Of a DNA stretch of 64,000 bases, positions 55,682-64,000 are shown piece by piece. The position numbers and the translations under genes were made by a program. The notes below the pieces were generated by a model. The model was not told where the DNA came from. It worked only from the letters and a program-made list of their open reading frames with translations, and did not search any database. Each line of letters begins with the position of its first letter. The stretch's first letter is position 1. This DNA is from Bdellovibrionales bacterium (GTDB lineage: Bacteria; Bdellovibrionota; Bacteriovoracia; Bacteriovoracales; Bacteriovoracaceae): contig JABGUH010000009.1 in assembly GCA_018646675.1 (NCBI GenBank), positions 1-64,000 on the forward strand, in the 5' to 3' direction.

Positions 55682-57118
55682 TTAGCTGTGGCGTCGCTGT
55701 TGGCGGCCAGAGGAGAAGCTACCTCTGGAGCGACGACGTCCATTTCTATTGCCACTACTTTTTTTATTGCTGCTGTTTTTTACCACCTCGATATTTGATT
55801 CATCAATGCGGCGAATTTGCGTATTAAAGTGATAGGAGAAGAGTAGTTTCATCATCTGCTCTTTTGATAGATCTTGCATGTAGTGGGCGAAGTGCTCAAA
55901 GCTATCATCAATATTAAAGGCATGATCGCGATCAACAATTGCCACTTTTAAACCATCCATCTTCTTTAGTTCGTTTTTAATTTTAGCTTTTTTGATCTCT
56001 GTTGGATGGGGTAGAGCAAAGGCGGTCATTTTATGATTGGTTAAAGACTCAATATGTTTTTTACGGCCAATCTCCCCTGGTGTCATGAAGCTGATCGCTT
56101 GGCCATCCAGTCCGGCCCGGCCAGTGCGGCCAATCCGATGAATGTAGGATTCACTTTGGCGAGGTAACCCCATATTAATAACATGGGTTAGGTTGGAGAC
56201 ATCGATTCCTCTTGCGGCGACATCGGTGCAGATTAGTATGGAGGAGCGCTTCTGCGAGAAACGTTTCATAGCAGCATCGCGCTGAGTTTGGTTGAGTTCT
56301 CCGTGTAGTGCCACTACCGAGATCCCTTGCAGCAGTAGCCGTTCAGACAGCTCTTTAGTTTCGAGGCGCGTTTCACAAAAGATCATCCCATAGAAATCTG
56401 GTGTGACATCGATAAAGCGTTGGAGGGCATCAGGGAAGTGTCTCTTTCTAAGAACACAGTAGTACTGCTTAATTTTGCTACCACCCATCATCCGTTCGCT
56501 ACCAGTAACAACCTTGGGTTTGGAAAATTTATTTTCGATCAATTTGATAATGGGTTCAGGCATAGTGGCCGAGAACATCCACATTCGTTTTGTAGATTGA
56601 AGCGAGTCAATAATTAGCTGGACATCTTCAATAAAGCCCATATTTAACATCTCATCAGCTTCATCAATGATTAGTTGTTGGCAGTTACTAAGCTCGATCT
56701 TCTTCTGCTTTAATAGATCAATAATTCGTCCCGGAGTTCCCACTACTATTTGGGGTCGGCCTTTGCTTAAAGCTGACAGCTGCTTGTCGTAGGGGACACC
56801 GCCATAGATGGTGGTGGAGTTTAGAGGTAGGTAGGCGGCCAGTTTCTCAACTTCACGGTGAATCTGACGTGCCAGTTCACGGGTGGGGGCCAAAATAAGT
56901 GCTTGAATATGAGTTGCCTCAAAATCGATCTGCTCCAGTAGCGGGATCAAAAAGGCTGCGGTCTTACCGGTACCGGTCTGGGCCTGGCCGACAAAGTCTC
57001 CCTGCCAGCTATTCAACACCGGTATGGTTTTAGTCTGAATTTCGGTGGGCTCAGTAAAGCCCATGATATCAATCGCCTGTTTGATCGGGTCTGAGATATT
57101 AAACTGGGTAAATGACAT
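55682..57118 (-). CDS. DEAD-box RNA helicase
   Basis: ATP-dependent RNA helicase, 478 residues. Motif I A46-Q-T-G-T-G-K-T53, motif II D152-E-A-D155, motif III S183-A-T185, motif VI H327-R-I-G-R-T-G-R334. An Arg/Ser/Gly-rich C-terminus binds RNA nonspecifically. Related to DeaD/RhlE-type proteins of ribosome assembly and cold adaptation; the exact subtype is not decided. Confidence 0.94.
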   Translation of the reverse strand: MSFTQFNISDPIKQAIDIMGFTEPTEIQTKTIPVLNSWQGDFVGQAQTGTGKTAAFLIPLLEQIDFEATHIQALILAPTRELARQIHREVEKLAAYLPLNSTTIYGGVPYDKQLSALSKGRPQIVVGTPGRIIDLLKQKKIELSNCQQLIIDEADEMLNMGFIEDVQLIIDSLQSTKRMWMFSATMPEPIIKLIENKFSKPKVVTGSERMMGGSKIKQYYCVLRKRHFPDALQRFIDVTPDFYGMIFCETRLETKELSERLLLQGISVVALHGELNQTQRDAAMKRFSQKRSSILICTDVAARGIDVSNLTHVINMGLPRQSESYIHRIGRTGRAGLDGQAISFMTPGEIGRKKHIESLTNHKMTAFALPHPTEIKKAKIKNELKKMDGLKVAIVDRDHAFNIDDSFEHFAHYMQDLSKEQMMKLLFSYHFNTQIRRIDESNIEVVKNSSNKKSSGNRNGRRRSRGSFSSGRQQRRHS

Positions 57119-57448
57119 GGCCTCTCCAAAATTATTAGTGCCGGCACATATACAAACAAAGAAAGGTGCGACAAGAGTTGTTTAACTTAGAGGTTATGAC
57201 TGACTATTGGTTAAAAGTATAATGAATTGTAGGATTTACCTGCCTTGGGGGTTGGGTCAATTACTGATCAAAATGCAACTCTTTGTGGCAGCTCTGGGCA
57301 CTATATCTCGAGGGTGTCTGAAATCATTTCAATAGGTTAACGGTTTTGTTTATAGAAACTAGAATAAATAGATTATTTTTAAATATACGCCAGTTTATAA
57401 CCGACAAGAGGAGTAGAGGTTTATGTTCAAAGAGGTGACGAAATTAGG
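57119..57448. other. Gene-free region upstream of the giant exported protein
   Basis: 330 bases between divergent genes. A consensus TATAAT lies at 57218-57223 on the plus strand, but the best -35 (TTATGA at 57194) is poor. GAGGAG at 57408-57413 serves the small leader frame. Nothing else recognised. Confidence 0.45.
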
Positions 57449-57452
57449 ATGA
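57423..57452 (+). CDS. Nine-residue leader peptide overlapping the giant gene start
   Basis: ATG 57423 opens a nine-codon frame (MFKEVTKLG) that stops in TGA overlapping the ATG of the next gene (ATGA). GAGGAG is nine bases before it. The long gene itself has only AGAGG at 12 bases, so its translation could depend on re-initiation after this peptide. Confidence 0.35.
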   Translation: MFKEVTKLG

Positions 57453-60400
57453 AGTTGGGGACAAAGGTCAATCTAATTATACTATTTGTGGCATTGCTTA
57501 CGATGTACACGCCTTCGTATGCCGGTACCAGTGGCAGTCAAGAACAATTTTTTGCTCATCAGTTTTGCTCTCGGCCCGACTATGCCTCACGTGACAGTGA
57601 GTTAGAAAGGAGCAGTAAGCTTCAAAAAGATATACTTAAAAAGTGTGTAGAAAAATTCAAACGGAGCTCGCCCAGAAATTATAAGAGCAGGATCTCTTCT
57701 TGGATTAGCAAAATCACCAAGCAGAGACGGAGGTATAGTACTCATAGTAGTAACGATGGAACTGCACATATAGAGCAACTTACGGTCAGAAGATTAGCGA
57801 ACCTAGAGTTAGGAAGGGAACTCTGTCCCACCTACGCAGTTGAAGTTAGCTATCTGCAAAATGAGGTCAGCAAGATCTCCTTTGGTACATTTTGGCTTGA
57901 TGTCTTAAATAGTAAGGAGGGGCTGGAGACTCTTGCAGACGTAATGTTTGACTCAGTATTTAAGTGGCTTGACAGTGAGTTAGAGAGTAAGGGTGATGCT
58001 ATAATAATTGACCCTAAAACTGACAAGGTAGCAAGGGATACCCCATTTTTAAAAGCGATGGGATTGGGGAGCACAACTCTATTTGCACTATTTAAATCAA
58101 AGAAAAAAAATGTCGCCTCTTTTATCGCCGACTTGGTAGATGAACCAGAAACTAGATCTGAGAGAGAAGAGCGGGCCCGTCAAGTCAACCAGATGATAAA
58201 TGTAGTGCGGGATTTAAAGTTAAATCAGAACTCAGAGCGTAAGGGTAAATATCATCAGTATGGAAAGCGTTTGTTTCGTCAAATGTTTGTTGCAACAGTT
58301 GACCGAGATGATGAGTATGATGGCCAGATGTCGAAGGTCGAGAGTGATGTATTTAATATGAGCAGTGAATTGGCCAAAGATCTTGCTGATGAGTACATCA
58401 AAAAGTTCGCTAAACAGACAGGAGATTTAGTCTCCCACTGGCCGGATAAGACTGAGATTGGCAGTGTGGTTAGTTATCTATTGGGCAGCAGCACCAACTC
58501 ACCCGATCAGAGTATTGACCGGGAGTTTAACTTCTTTCCTAACTCGACGGTCAATGGCAAACACTTAAGAGGCAATCTTAAGTCATGCATCTCCTGTGCT
58601 CTCTCTCTCTCCGCCTTTGCTCAATGCTACCAGCAGGCAGGGAATAAAATTGAACTGGAGATGTACAAGTGGGGTGCAGATCGTTTAAAGATCTCCAATC
58701 AGCAGTTAGAGGATGGTAAAGGTGCATTTAGATCATATCTCTTGGCAGGTCTGCCTCAGCGTTCAAACGATCCAGTCGCAAAACAGTATCAGCAACAGTT
58801 AAGAAATCTTAAAAAGAGAGTTGGGGACAAGGTGAGGAAATTGGTCTTGAATCTTCCCGATAGTATTCAGCTTGGAAAGTTAGATGATATGATTGATCAA
58901 GAGGTGATAGACTCTAGCGAATACCGTATGCTTGCGGCCAAGTACTCTATAACCGAGGCAACGAGAGATGGGGCAAGAGATATCTTCTCGAAGCTCTACC
59001 AAGCAGTCGGTCATAGTCAAGAGGAGCTTTCGGCCCTTTCATCAGCTGAAAGGGCGCTCTATTTACAAAAATTCCAAAAGATAAAAGATCTGGAGGAGCG
59101 TATGCTCAACCAGAAGGTGCCGGATGCCTTTGCAAAAATATTTGCAGCTAAGAAATTTGCAGATAAGGATCAGCAGTTTATAACAGAATATCTGTTAGAT
59201 AATCATAAAAATCTAGTCAAGGAGCTCTTGGGGACAGTGCCAGCAGAGCTAAAAGATCCTCAAACCGCTAAACTGATATCTGAGCTGTCGGATGTCATGG
59301 CGATAAAGGTGGCAAAGAGCTTAAAAATTGATCCGGCCAACCATCAACAGTATGAACAGTTAAAGGCGCACCTTCGATATAATAGTCAGTTTGCCACAGG
59401 TGAAATTATAGAAGCGGTTGAGCGGATACAGCAGGGTGATGGGGAGGTTTTTACAAGTACGCGGGATGAGTTGCAGTTGGCAGCAAGAAATATTGTCCTT
59501 AGCTATAGTGATGAGAAAAGTGCCGGGCCATTGCAACTTTCTCAGCTGGCGGCACAAGCACTTCGTGGCCACCTTGAGGTAGTGCCGATTGTAGATCAGG
59601 CGGCGTTGGCATCTCCCGAATATGCTCGCTTAGAGCAATCCCTTGTTCGCTCGTTAACATCATTTATTGATCGCTCAAGAGAGGAGATAAAGAGTAGTCC
59701 TAGTAGTGTTAAAAACTACCTTGGCACGATGGAGCAGAGAGTTGTCCGTTATTTAAATGAGGAGTTCTTTCTTGACCCAGAGGTTAAAGCGGATGCCAAG
59801 CAGTTTTTTGGAGTGGTTATCCAGAATAACATTGTTGAAAAATTGCACCTTCTCTTTGATCAAAAAGAGGTCGATAAATTGCGAAGTAAGCTTAGACAGA
59901 CTCCACCTTTGACCGCTGAGCAAAAACAAAACCTGCTGAGTGATTATTTAGCTAGTAAAAGGTCAACTCATCCGAATGAGGTCACTCTAATTCACTCTTT
60001 AGAGTCTAACCTACTGCAAGTGGTTGATGAGTTTATGCAGAAGAAGAGGTCGGAAACATTTACAGACCTTATGGATGAGATTCAAAGAGAAATAGCAGAT
60101 AGTATGATGAAAGCAGGAGTCAAAATTGGTCAGGACTTTGAGCAAATGGGCCGACAGGGCCTGTCTGAAATCAGATCGAACATCGAAAGTAAATTCAAGG
60201 TAAAGAGACTTAAAACCAAGCAAGCCCTAGGTGAATATCTCGAAAAAATGAGTTTGGTACTATTTGATCAGAACTCCGGTTTTTCAAGTGAGCTGTCAAA
60301 AAGGGTAGAAAATAGACGAGCAAAACAGAACGGAAGGGTTACAATCGCCGAACTTGAGCAAGAGGTCGTTGCTGTAATATCATCCAAGATGTTTACCGCC

Positions 60401-63400
60401 GATCAAAAGGAGCCACTATCAAAATTGTTACATAGCTATCTGGAAGAGAAAATTGAAAAGATTGAGAATTCTCTATTCCTTCTATTTAAGATAGATTCTA
60501 ATGATAGTATCCCAGACGTTCAAAAAAAAGCTGAAGCGATAATGAAAATACATAGCTATTTTATTGGATTAAAACGAAATATCTCCTCCGCCATAGATGA
60601 GAATCTTGACCAAATTCTTGCGAGTGCCGCTGGGACAGAAAGTTTCGATGCTCTCTTTTTCAAAATTGACGATAGTATCAGACAAGGGGTATACGATTTT
60701 TTGGACCCGAGCAAATATCATTGGAATGATATTGCTCAAACTATTTTGAATTTTTATGGTGAAAAATTTAAAGTAGCATTTGGTCTGAATCAGGAAGATC
60801 AAATCGCAATTGACCAGGTAATAACAAGACTAGTTGAAGATCTGCCGCGAAAATTTTTAAATGACTTTAGAGTTGGGGTTAAGAGTGGTAGCTCGCTAGT
60901 CGACCTCGGGGATGATATCTCCCGAGAGCTAGGGCTGGCATTTAAGAAAAACATTTTAGAGGATAGACAACTCCATAAAAGTGTAAACAGCTCCTTGCGG
61001 ATTGTCTTTGACAAGCTGATTGGAACAAAAACCGATGAGGACTCTCCTCTATGGAAGGAGAATATTTTTGCATTAAAAAAATCCATGCTACAGGGAGTAG
61101 GCGACCTTTTCTCCGACCTACGTGACGTAGACTTACAGAGAGAAGAAGCGATTCATCTGCACTTAGACAAAGTTGATACTCTGGCAAAAGAGAGTTATCG
61201 CAATCAACAACTTGTTAGCAAGCTGCTCGATCTAAAGAAAATGGTTGAAGCAAAGGAGTCAAAGAAAAAAATCAGAGAGATGACTGATGATATTAGATAC
61301 TTGATGGCCAATGAGACAGAGGTAGACCGAGCAGAGATCGAAGGTATGTTAAGTGGACTGTGGGAGAACTATTCCGGATTGAAACTAAGTACTGATGAGG
61401 TGGCAACTGCAGTCGAGAAGCGAACATTAGAGTTGATAAACGAGCAGTTCTCCTGTGGCAAGAATAAGGAGTTGATTGCCAGCGCTCTATATTCAGCAAT
61501 TTATAATGACAAAATGCATGTGAAATTTAGTGACTACCTTAAAGCAAACCCTATCGCCTGTCCTCCAATCAAGCGGAGAGAGTCACAAAACGTCTCTTGT
61601 CAGCGTGGCAGTGAAACTCCTGGAATGAAGAGTTTTTCTGACGTGATGGGACGATCTCTCCACCTGCTTGGTGCTAAAAAAAGTGAAAACATATCTTCAT
61701 ATATTGGCCGAGTAAATGGGGGAGATGGTGTTGGGTTGGTTAAGAATTTGTGGCAGGAGATGCAAAACCTTCTGCGATATCAGGTTTTTTGCAATAAACC
61801 AGACTACGCTAAAGATTTTTGTACTGAACAGAGTGGTGAAAAGGTTGCGGCCCTGAGCTGTCTTGGTGAAGAGGAGATTAAACAAAACTTTAGGGCCCCA
61901 ATGACCAAGGCGATACTCTTTTTAAGGGATTTGGCCAGTCTTGAGAGTGAAAAATATGGTAAATCTTGTCAGAAACTGGCCCACAAATATTTAAGTCCAG
62001 CAAAAACAGATGAAATTTTTAAAAAAGTTCAAGATGTTGCAAGAAATAGAGATGTAAGTGTTTTGTCCAATCCAGGGATATTCTTAGCGGAGATGCTCAA
62101 AGATAGTGAAGCTCAGACGCCATCTTTGGCCGATTGTACCATTATCTCTCAAAGTATTAGACTTGCTAACGAGTTTCCTTCCGATGAGGAAATAGAGAAA
62201 CAAGTCGGCGCTAATAACGCAAAAGTTGCTAAGCGAGTAAAGCAGTTTCTCTCTCCTGATGGTATTGATCAGTTGTTGAGTACCGAAATTGCACAAAAGG
62301 CGCGCCAAAAACTAGAAGCAGCTACTTATGATTTTCTGTTGAATCTCAGTGAAGATGGTGCTCAAGTAAAGTTCAAACAAAAGACAATGGAGGTAGTATC
62401 TAACGATATCCTTGCTCTCACCTTTAAAGATAAAGATGCACAAGAAGAATTTATGCTAGGGCTGTCACGCTCTTCAGTTAGAGATGCATTTAAAGAGATC
62501 GTTCCATACCATTTGGGGAGTAGCATGTTCTACTCTTTTGTTGTGCCGGTTGATGATATTGTCGATAATGTTCTGGATAGTAAAAGTCTGGATCTGACAG
62601 AGCTTGACATAAAAAGGATGAGAACTTTGGCACCTGAATGCTTTGATAAACTAAGCAAGGAGTCGACGGCACCATTATTTCTAGTCACCAATATGTCGAT
62701 TGGTCAGGTGGTTAGCAGTGCTGATAAACAGCTGGAGGCAGATAAAAAGAGTGCGGAGGAAACGATAAGGATAAATGATTCCCTGAGAGTTTCACAGATG
62801 TATTCAAGGTGTGGAATGAGCTTTTTTCATGACAATGACATCTCATTTAAGCCTGAAGTTGAACAGGGGATAGTTGATACTGCGACGGCACTACACCAGG
62901 CGGTCAACAGTATGTTATTTTTGTTAGAATCAGTTGAAACCTATACTAATGCGGGAAATGTTTCTGGCAAAATGTCGATGCCGATCGCCTACGATGCGGC
63001 AGCCGGTGTTGAACGAAGACTACGGTTAGACATGGAAAACGAAAATTTGAATAATATGATGGTTGCGATTGGTAGTATGATGGGTGAAGAAGATGAGAAG
63101 TCAACGCCTGAACAGGAGAGGGCAAAAAGCTTGACAGAAAAATTAAGCTCCCCTTCTGCTGAAAAAAACGAGGGGCTTGGAGTTGCTGGCTGGTACAATG
63201 CATTTATGAACTGGCAAGATTTTACTACAAAAGCATATAAAAATAATAATGAAATTTTAGGACCTCTGGTTGAGAATATCGGGATGATTAACCAGTGGGT
63301 TAATAAATACAAGCGGCGCTCCCTGCTGCTCAGAGATGCGATCAGGTTTAGTGGAAATATCAGGGTAAAAAATTTAGAACGTAAGAGAGTAAATTTTATA

Positions 63401-63760
63401 AATAAACTTGAGGAGAGTTACAAAGATCGTTTTGAAGACAAAGTTTGTAGTGGTTGGTTTAGCAGTTGTCAGCTGTTAGGGCATAAGCCGGCCAAAATGT
63501 ACGCAAATAAAATCTTTAAAGAGTTGCTCAGTAAAGTTGGCAAGCCTACAAATTGGAAGGGGCTAAAGGCAGATCTTCGATATAATTTTCTAAAACTTAG
63601 CTGCCGAGGGGATACGGCGTGTGAAGATGAAAGATCCTCTGAGGCAGATGATTTTGCCAAGGATGAGGTGAATGCCTTTCGTCAGAACCAAGAGATGATC
63701 GAGGATTTTTACTACATTGAAAAATGTCTGGCATGTAAGGACGGAGAGTGTTCTGTCTAG
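57449..63760 (+). CDS. Giant exported helical protein of unknown function
   Basis: 2103 residues with a standard signal peptide (cleavage after about Ala25), otherwise soluble and predominantly charged helices. No enzyme motif, transmembrane helix or known domain recognised. Cysteines are sparse but clustered: C40, SCISCALS near residue 380, a run from 1448 to 1480, and ACKDGEC at the C-terminus, suggesting disulfides. F-C-x-[R/K]-P-D-Y-A occurs twice, at C40 and C1448, hinting at a partial internal duplication. Likely periplasmic or surface. It is monocistronic. Confidence 0.8.
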   Translation: MKLGTKVNLIILFVALLTMYTPSYAGTSGSQEQFFAHQFCSRPDYASRDSELERSSKLQKDILKKCVEKFKRSSPRNYKSRISSWISKITKQRRRYSTHSSNDGTAHIEQLTVRRLANLELGRELCPTYAVEVSYLQNEVSKISFGTFWLDVLNSKEGLETLADVMFDSVFKWLDSELESKGDAIIIDPKTDKVARDTPFLKAMGLGSTTLFALFKSKKKNVASFIADLVDEPETRSEREERARQVNQMINVVRDLKLNQNSERKGKYHQYGKRLFRQMFVATVDRDDEYDGQMSKVESDVFNMSSELAKDLADEYIKKFAKQTGDLVSHWPDKTEIGSVVSYLLGSSTNSPDQSIDREFNFFPNSTVNGKHLRGNLKSCISCALSLSAFAQCYQQAGNKIELEMYKWGADRLKISNQQLEDGKGAFRSYLLAGLPQRSNDPVAKQYQQQLRNLKKRVGDKVRKLVLNLPDSIQLGKLDDMIDQEVIDSSEYRMLAAKYSITEATRDGARDIFSKLYQAVGHSQEELSALSSAERALYLQKFQKIKDLEERMLNQKVPDAFAKIFAAKKFADKDQQFITEYLLDNHKNLVKELLGTVPAELKDPQTAKLISELSDVMAIKVAKSLKIDPANHQQYEQLKAHLRYNSQFATGEIIEAVERIQQGDGEVFTSTRDELQLAARNIVLSYSDEKSAGPLQLSQLAAQALRGHLEVVPIVDQAALASPEYARLEQSLVRSLTSFIDRSREEIKSSPSSVKNYLGTMEQRVVRYLNEEFFLDPEVKADAKQFFGVVIQNNIVEKLHLLFDQKEVDKLRSKLRQTPPLTAEQKQNLLSDYLASKRSTHPNEVTLIHSLESNLLQVVDEFMQKKRSETFTDLMDEIQREIADSMMKAGVKIGQDFEQMGRQGLSEIRSNIESKFKVKRLKTKQALGEYLEKMSLVLFDQNSGFSSELSKRVENRRAKQNGRVTIAELEQEVVAVISSKMFTADQKEPLSKLLHSYLEEKIEKIENSLFLLFKIDSNDSIPDVQKKAEAIMKIHSYFIGLKRNISSAIDENLDQILASAAGTESFDALFFKIDDSIRQGVYDFLDPSKYHWNDIAQTILNFYGEKFKVAFGLNQEDQIAIDQVITRLVEDLPRKFLNDFRVGVKSGSSLVDLGDDISRELGLAFKKNILEDRQLHKSVNSSLRIVFDKLIGTKTDEDSPLWKENIFALKKSMLQGVGDLFSDLRDVDLQREEAIHLHLDKVDTLAKESYRNQQLVSKLLDLKKMVEAKESKKKIREMTDDIRYLMANETEVDRAEIEGMLSGLWENYSGLKLSTDEVATAVEKRTLELINEQFSCGKNKELIASALYSAIYNDKMHVKFSDYLKANPIACPPIKRRESQNVSCQRGSETPGMKSFSDVMGRSLHLLGAKKSENISSYIGRVNGGDGVGLVKNLWQEMQNLLRYQVFCNKPDYAKDFCTEQSGEKVAALSCLGEEEIKQNFRAPMTKAILFLRDLASLESEKYGKSCQKLAHKYLSPAKTDEIFKKVQDVARNRDVSVLSNPGIFLAEMLKDSEAQTPSLADCTIISQSIRLANEFPSDEEIEKQVGANNAKVAKRVKQFLSPDGIDQLLSTEIAQKARQKLEAATYDFLLNLSEDGAQVKFKQKTMEVVSNDILALTFKDKDAQEEFMLGLSRSSVRDAFKEIVPYHLGSSMFYSFVVPVDDIVDNVLDSKSLDLTELDIKRMRTLAPECFDKLSKESTAPLFLVTNMSIGQVVSSADKQLEADKKSAEETIRINDSLRVSQMYSRCGMSFFHDNDISFKPEVEQGIVDTATALHQAVNSMLFLLESVETYTNAGNVSGKMSMPIAYDAAAGVERRLRLDMENENLNNMMVAIGSMMGEEDEKSTPEQERAKSLTEKLSSPSAEKNEGLGVAGWYNAFMNWQDFTTKAYKNNNEILGPLVENIGMINQWVNKYKRRSLLLRDAIRFSGNIRVKNLERKRVNFINKLEESYKDRFEDKVCSGWFSSCQLLGHKPAKMYANKIFKELLSKVGKPTNWKGLKADLRYNFLKLSCRGDTACEDERSSEADDFAKDEVNAFRQNQEMIEDFYYIEKCLACKDGECSV

Positions 63761-63926
63761 TGGCAGTATTGCGGTCACGCTGGTCATTTTTGTGCAAAAC
63801 TTTGGTCAATCATCTTACTTCAAGATAAGCAACCCAATAATAATAGCATCTTGTAAAGGCAGGAGTAGCACAGCTAATTGCAGTGTAATCAATAGGCAAT
63901 TATGCTATTATATCGGGAGTAACTAA

Positions 63927-64000
63927 TTGAGAGATGCAATGGATCTAACAAAAAGACATTTTGATCAAATTGGCGAGTTTGTTCAGGAAAATCTTTCCAA
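63927..64000 (+). CDS. 5' end of an unknown gene, cut by the window edge
   Basis: An open frame runs to the right edge. TTG 63927 has GGGAG at 63915-63919 with seven bases spacing; an in-frame ATG follows at 63939 (MDLTKRHFDQIGEFVQ). Too short to identify. The 166 bases between the giant gene and this start show no convincing promoter. Confidence 0.5.
   Translation, partial: MRDAMDLTKRHFDQIGEFVQENLS

Noticed and set aside
63717..63926. Small gene after the giant protein
   Set aside because: Mostly an out-of-frame overlap with the giant gene, with no ribosome site or family.

Overview
The window reads as one continuous stretch of a Gram-negative bacterial chromosome. Signal peptides, outer-membrane beta-barrel proteins with aromatic C-termini, periplasmic binding proteins and a Bacillus/epsilon-delta type five-helix succinate dehydrogenase anchor are all present. 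The mixture (tandem HD-GYP protein, GYF-domain membrane protein, Na+-pumping oxaloacetate decarboxylase, DUF4920, many large exported proteins of no known family) would fit a Bdellovibrionota / former Deltaproteobacteria lineage, but no rRNA or other phylogenetic marker is present, so this is inference. No tRNA, rRNA, CRISPR array, prophage or intact transposon was found.

Layout. 1-6.2 kb: 3' part of an unknown gene, then a complete branched-chain amino acid ABC importer (livKHMGF, minus strand). 6.2-10.5 kb: a phospholipase A2-like secreted protein, trpS, a phospholipase D-like protein and an unknown periplasmic protein. 10.5-18.7 kb: a plus-strand block with a biotin protein ligase, the oxaloacetate decarboxylase Na+ pump (oadG-oadA-oadB), a tandem HD-GYP protein and a second phospholipase D-like protein. 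The ligase probably charges Lys581 of OadA. 18.7-22.4 kb: outer-membrane proteins with a strong promoter and terminator, and a TSUP transporter. 22.4-27.7 kb: an island of five exported or membrane proteins with no clear family assignment, including a caspase-like peptidase candidate. It is bracketed by inverted copies of a dispersed repeat. 28-41.5 kb: central metabolism (acs, sdhCAB, sucCD, ndk) interspersed with a GYF/LysM-like membrane pair, a metallo-beta-lactamase-fold enzyme and a polar amino-acid binding protein. 41.7-48.8 kb: a tightly packed run modA-modB-modC-pfkA-(MnmA-like paralogue)-M28 peptidase-mnmA. 48.8-57.1 kb: an arrestin/Spo0M-like protein, a beta-barrel protein, serA-serC with a small upstream gene, DUF1015, a secreted lipase-like hydrolase and a DEAD-box RNA helicase. 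57.4-63.8 kb: one 2103-residue exported protein of unknown function. The start of another gene runs off the right edge.

Functionally, acs, the TCA enzymes and the Na+ pump suggest respiratory growth on acetate, amino acids and C4 acids. Substrate comes in through the Liv and polar amino-acid binding systems. The parts that standard families explain least are the 22.5-27.7 kb island with its repeat elements, the structured transcript-like region at 34.5-34.83 kb, the degenerate MnmA paralogue with the altered M28 peptidase, the small gene in front of serC, and the giant exported protein.
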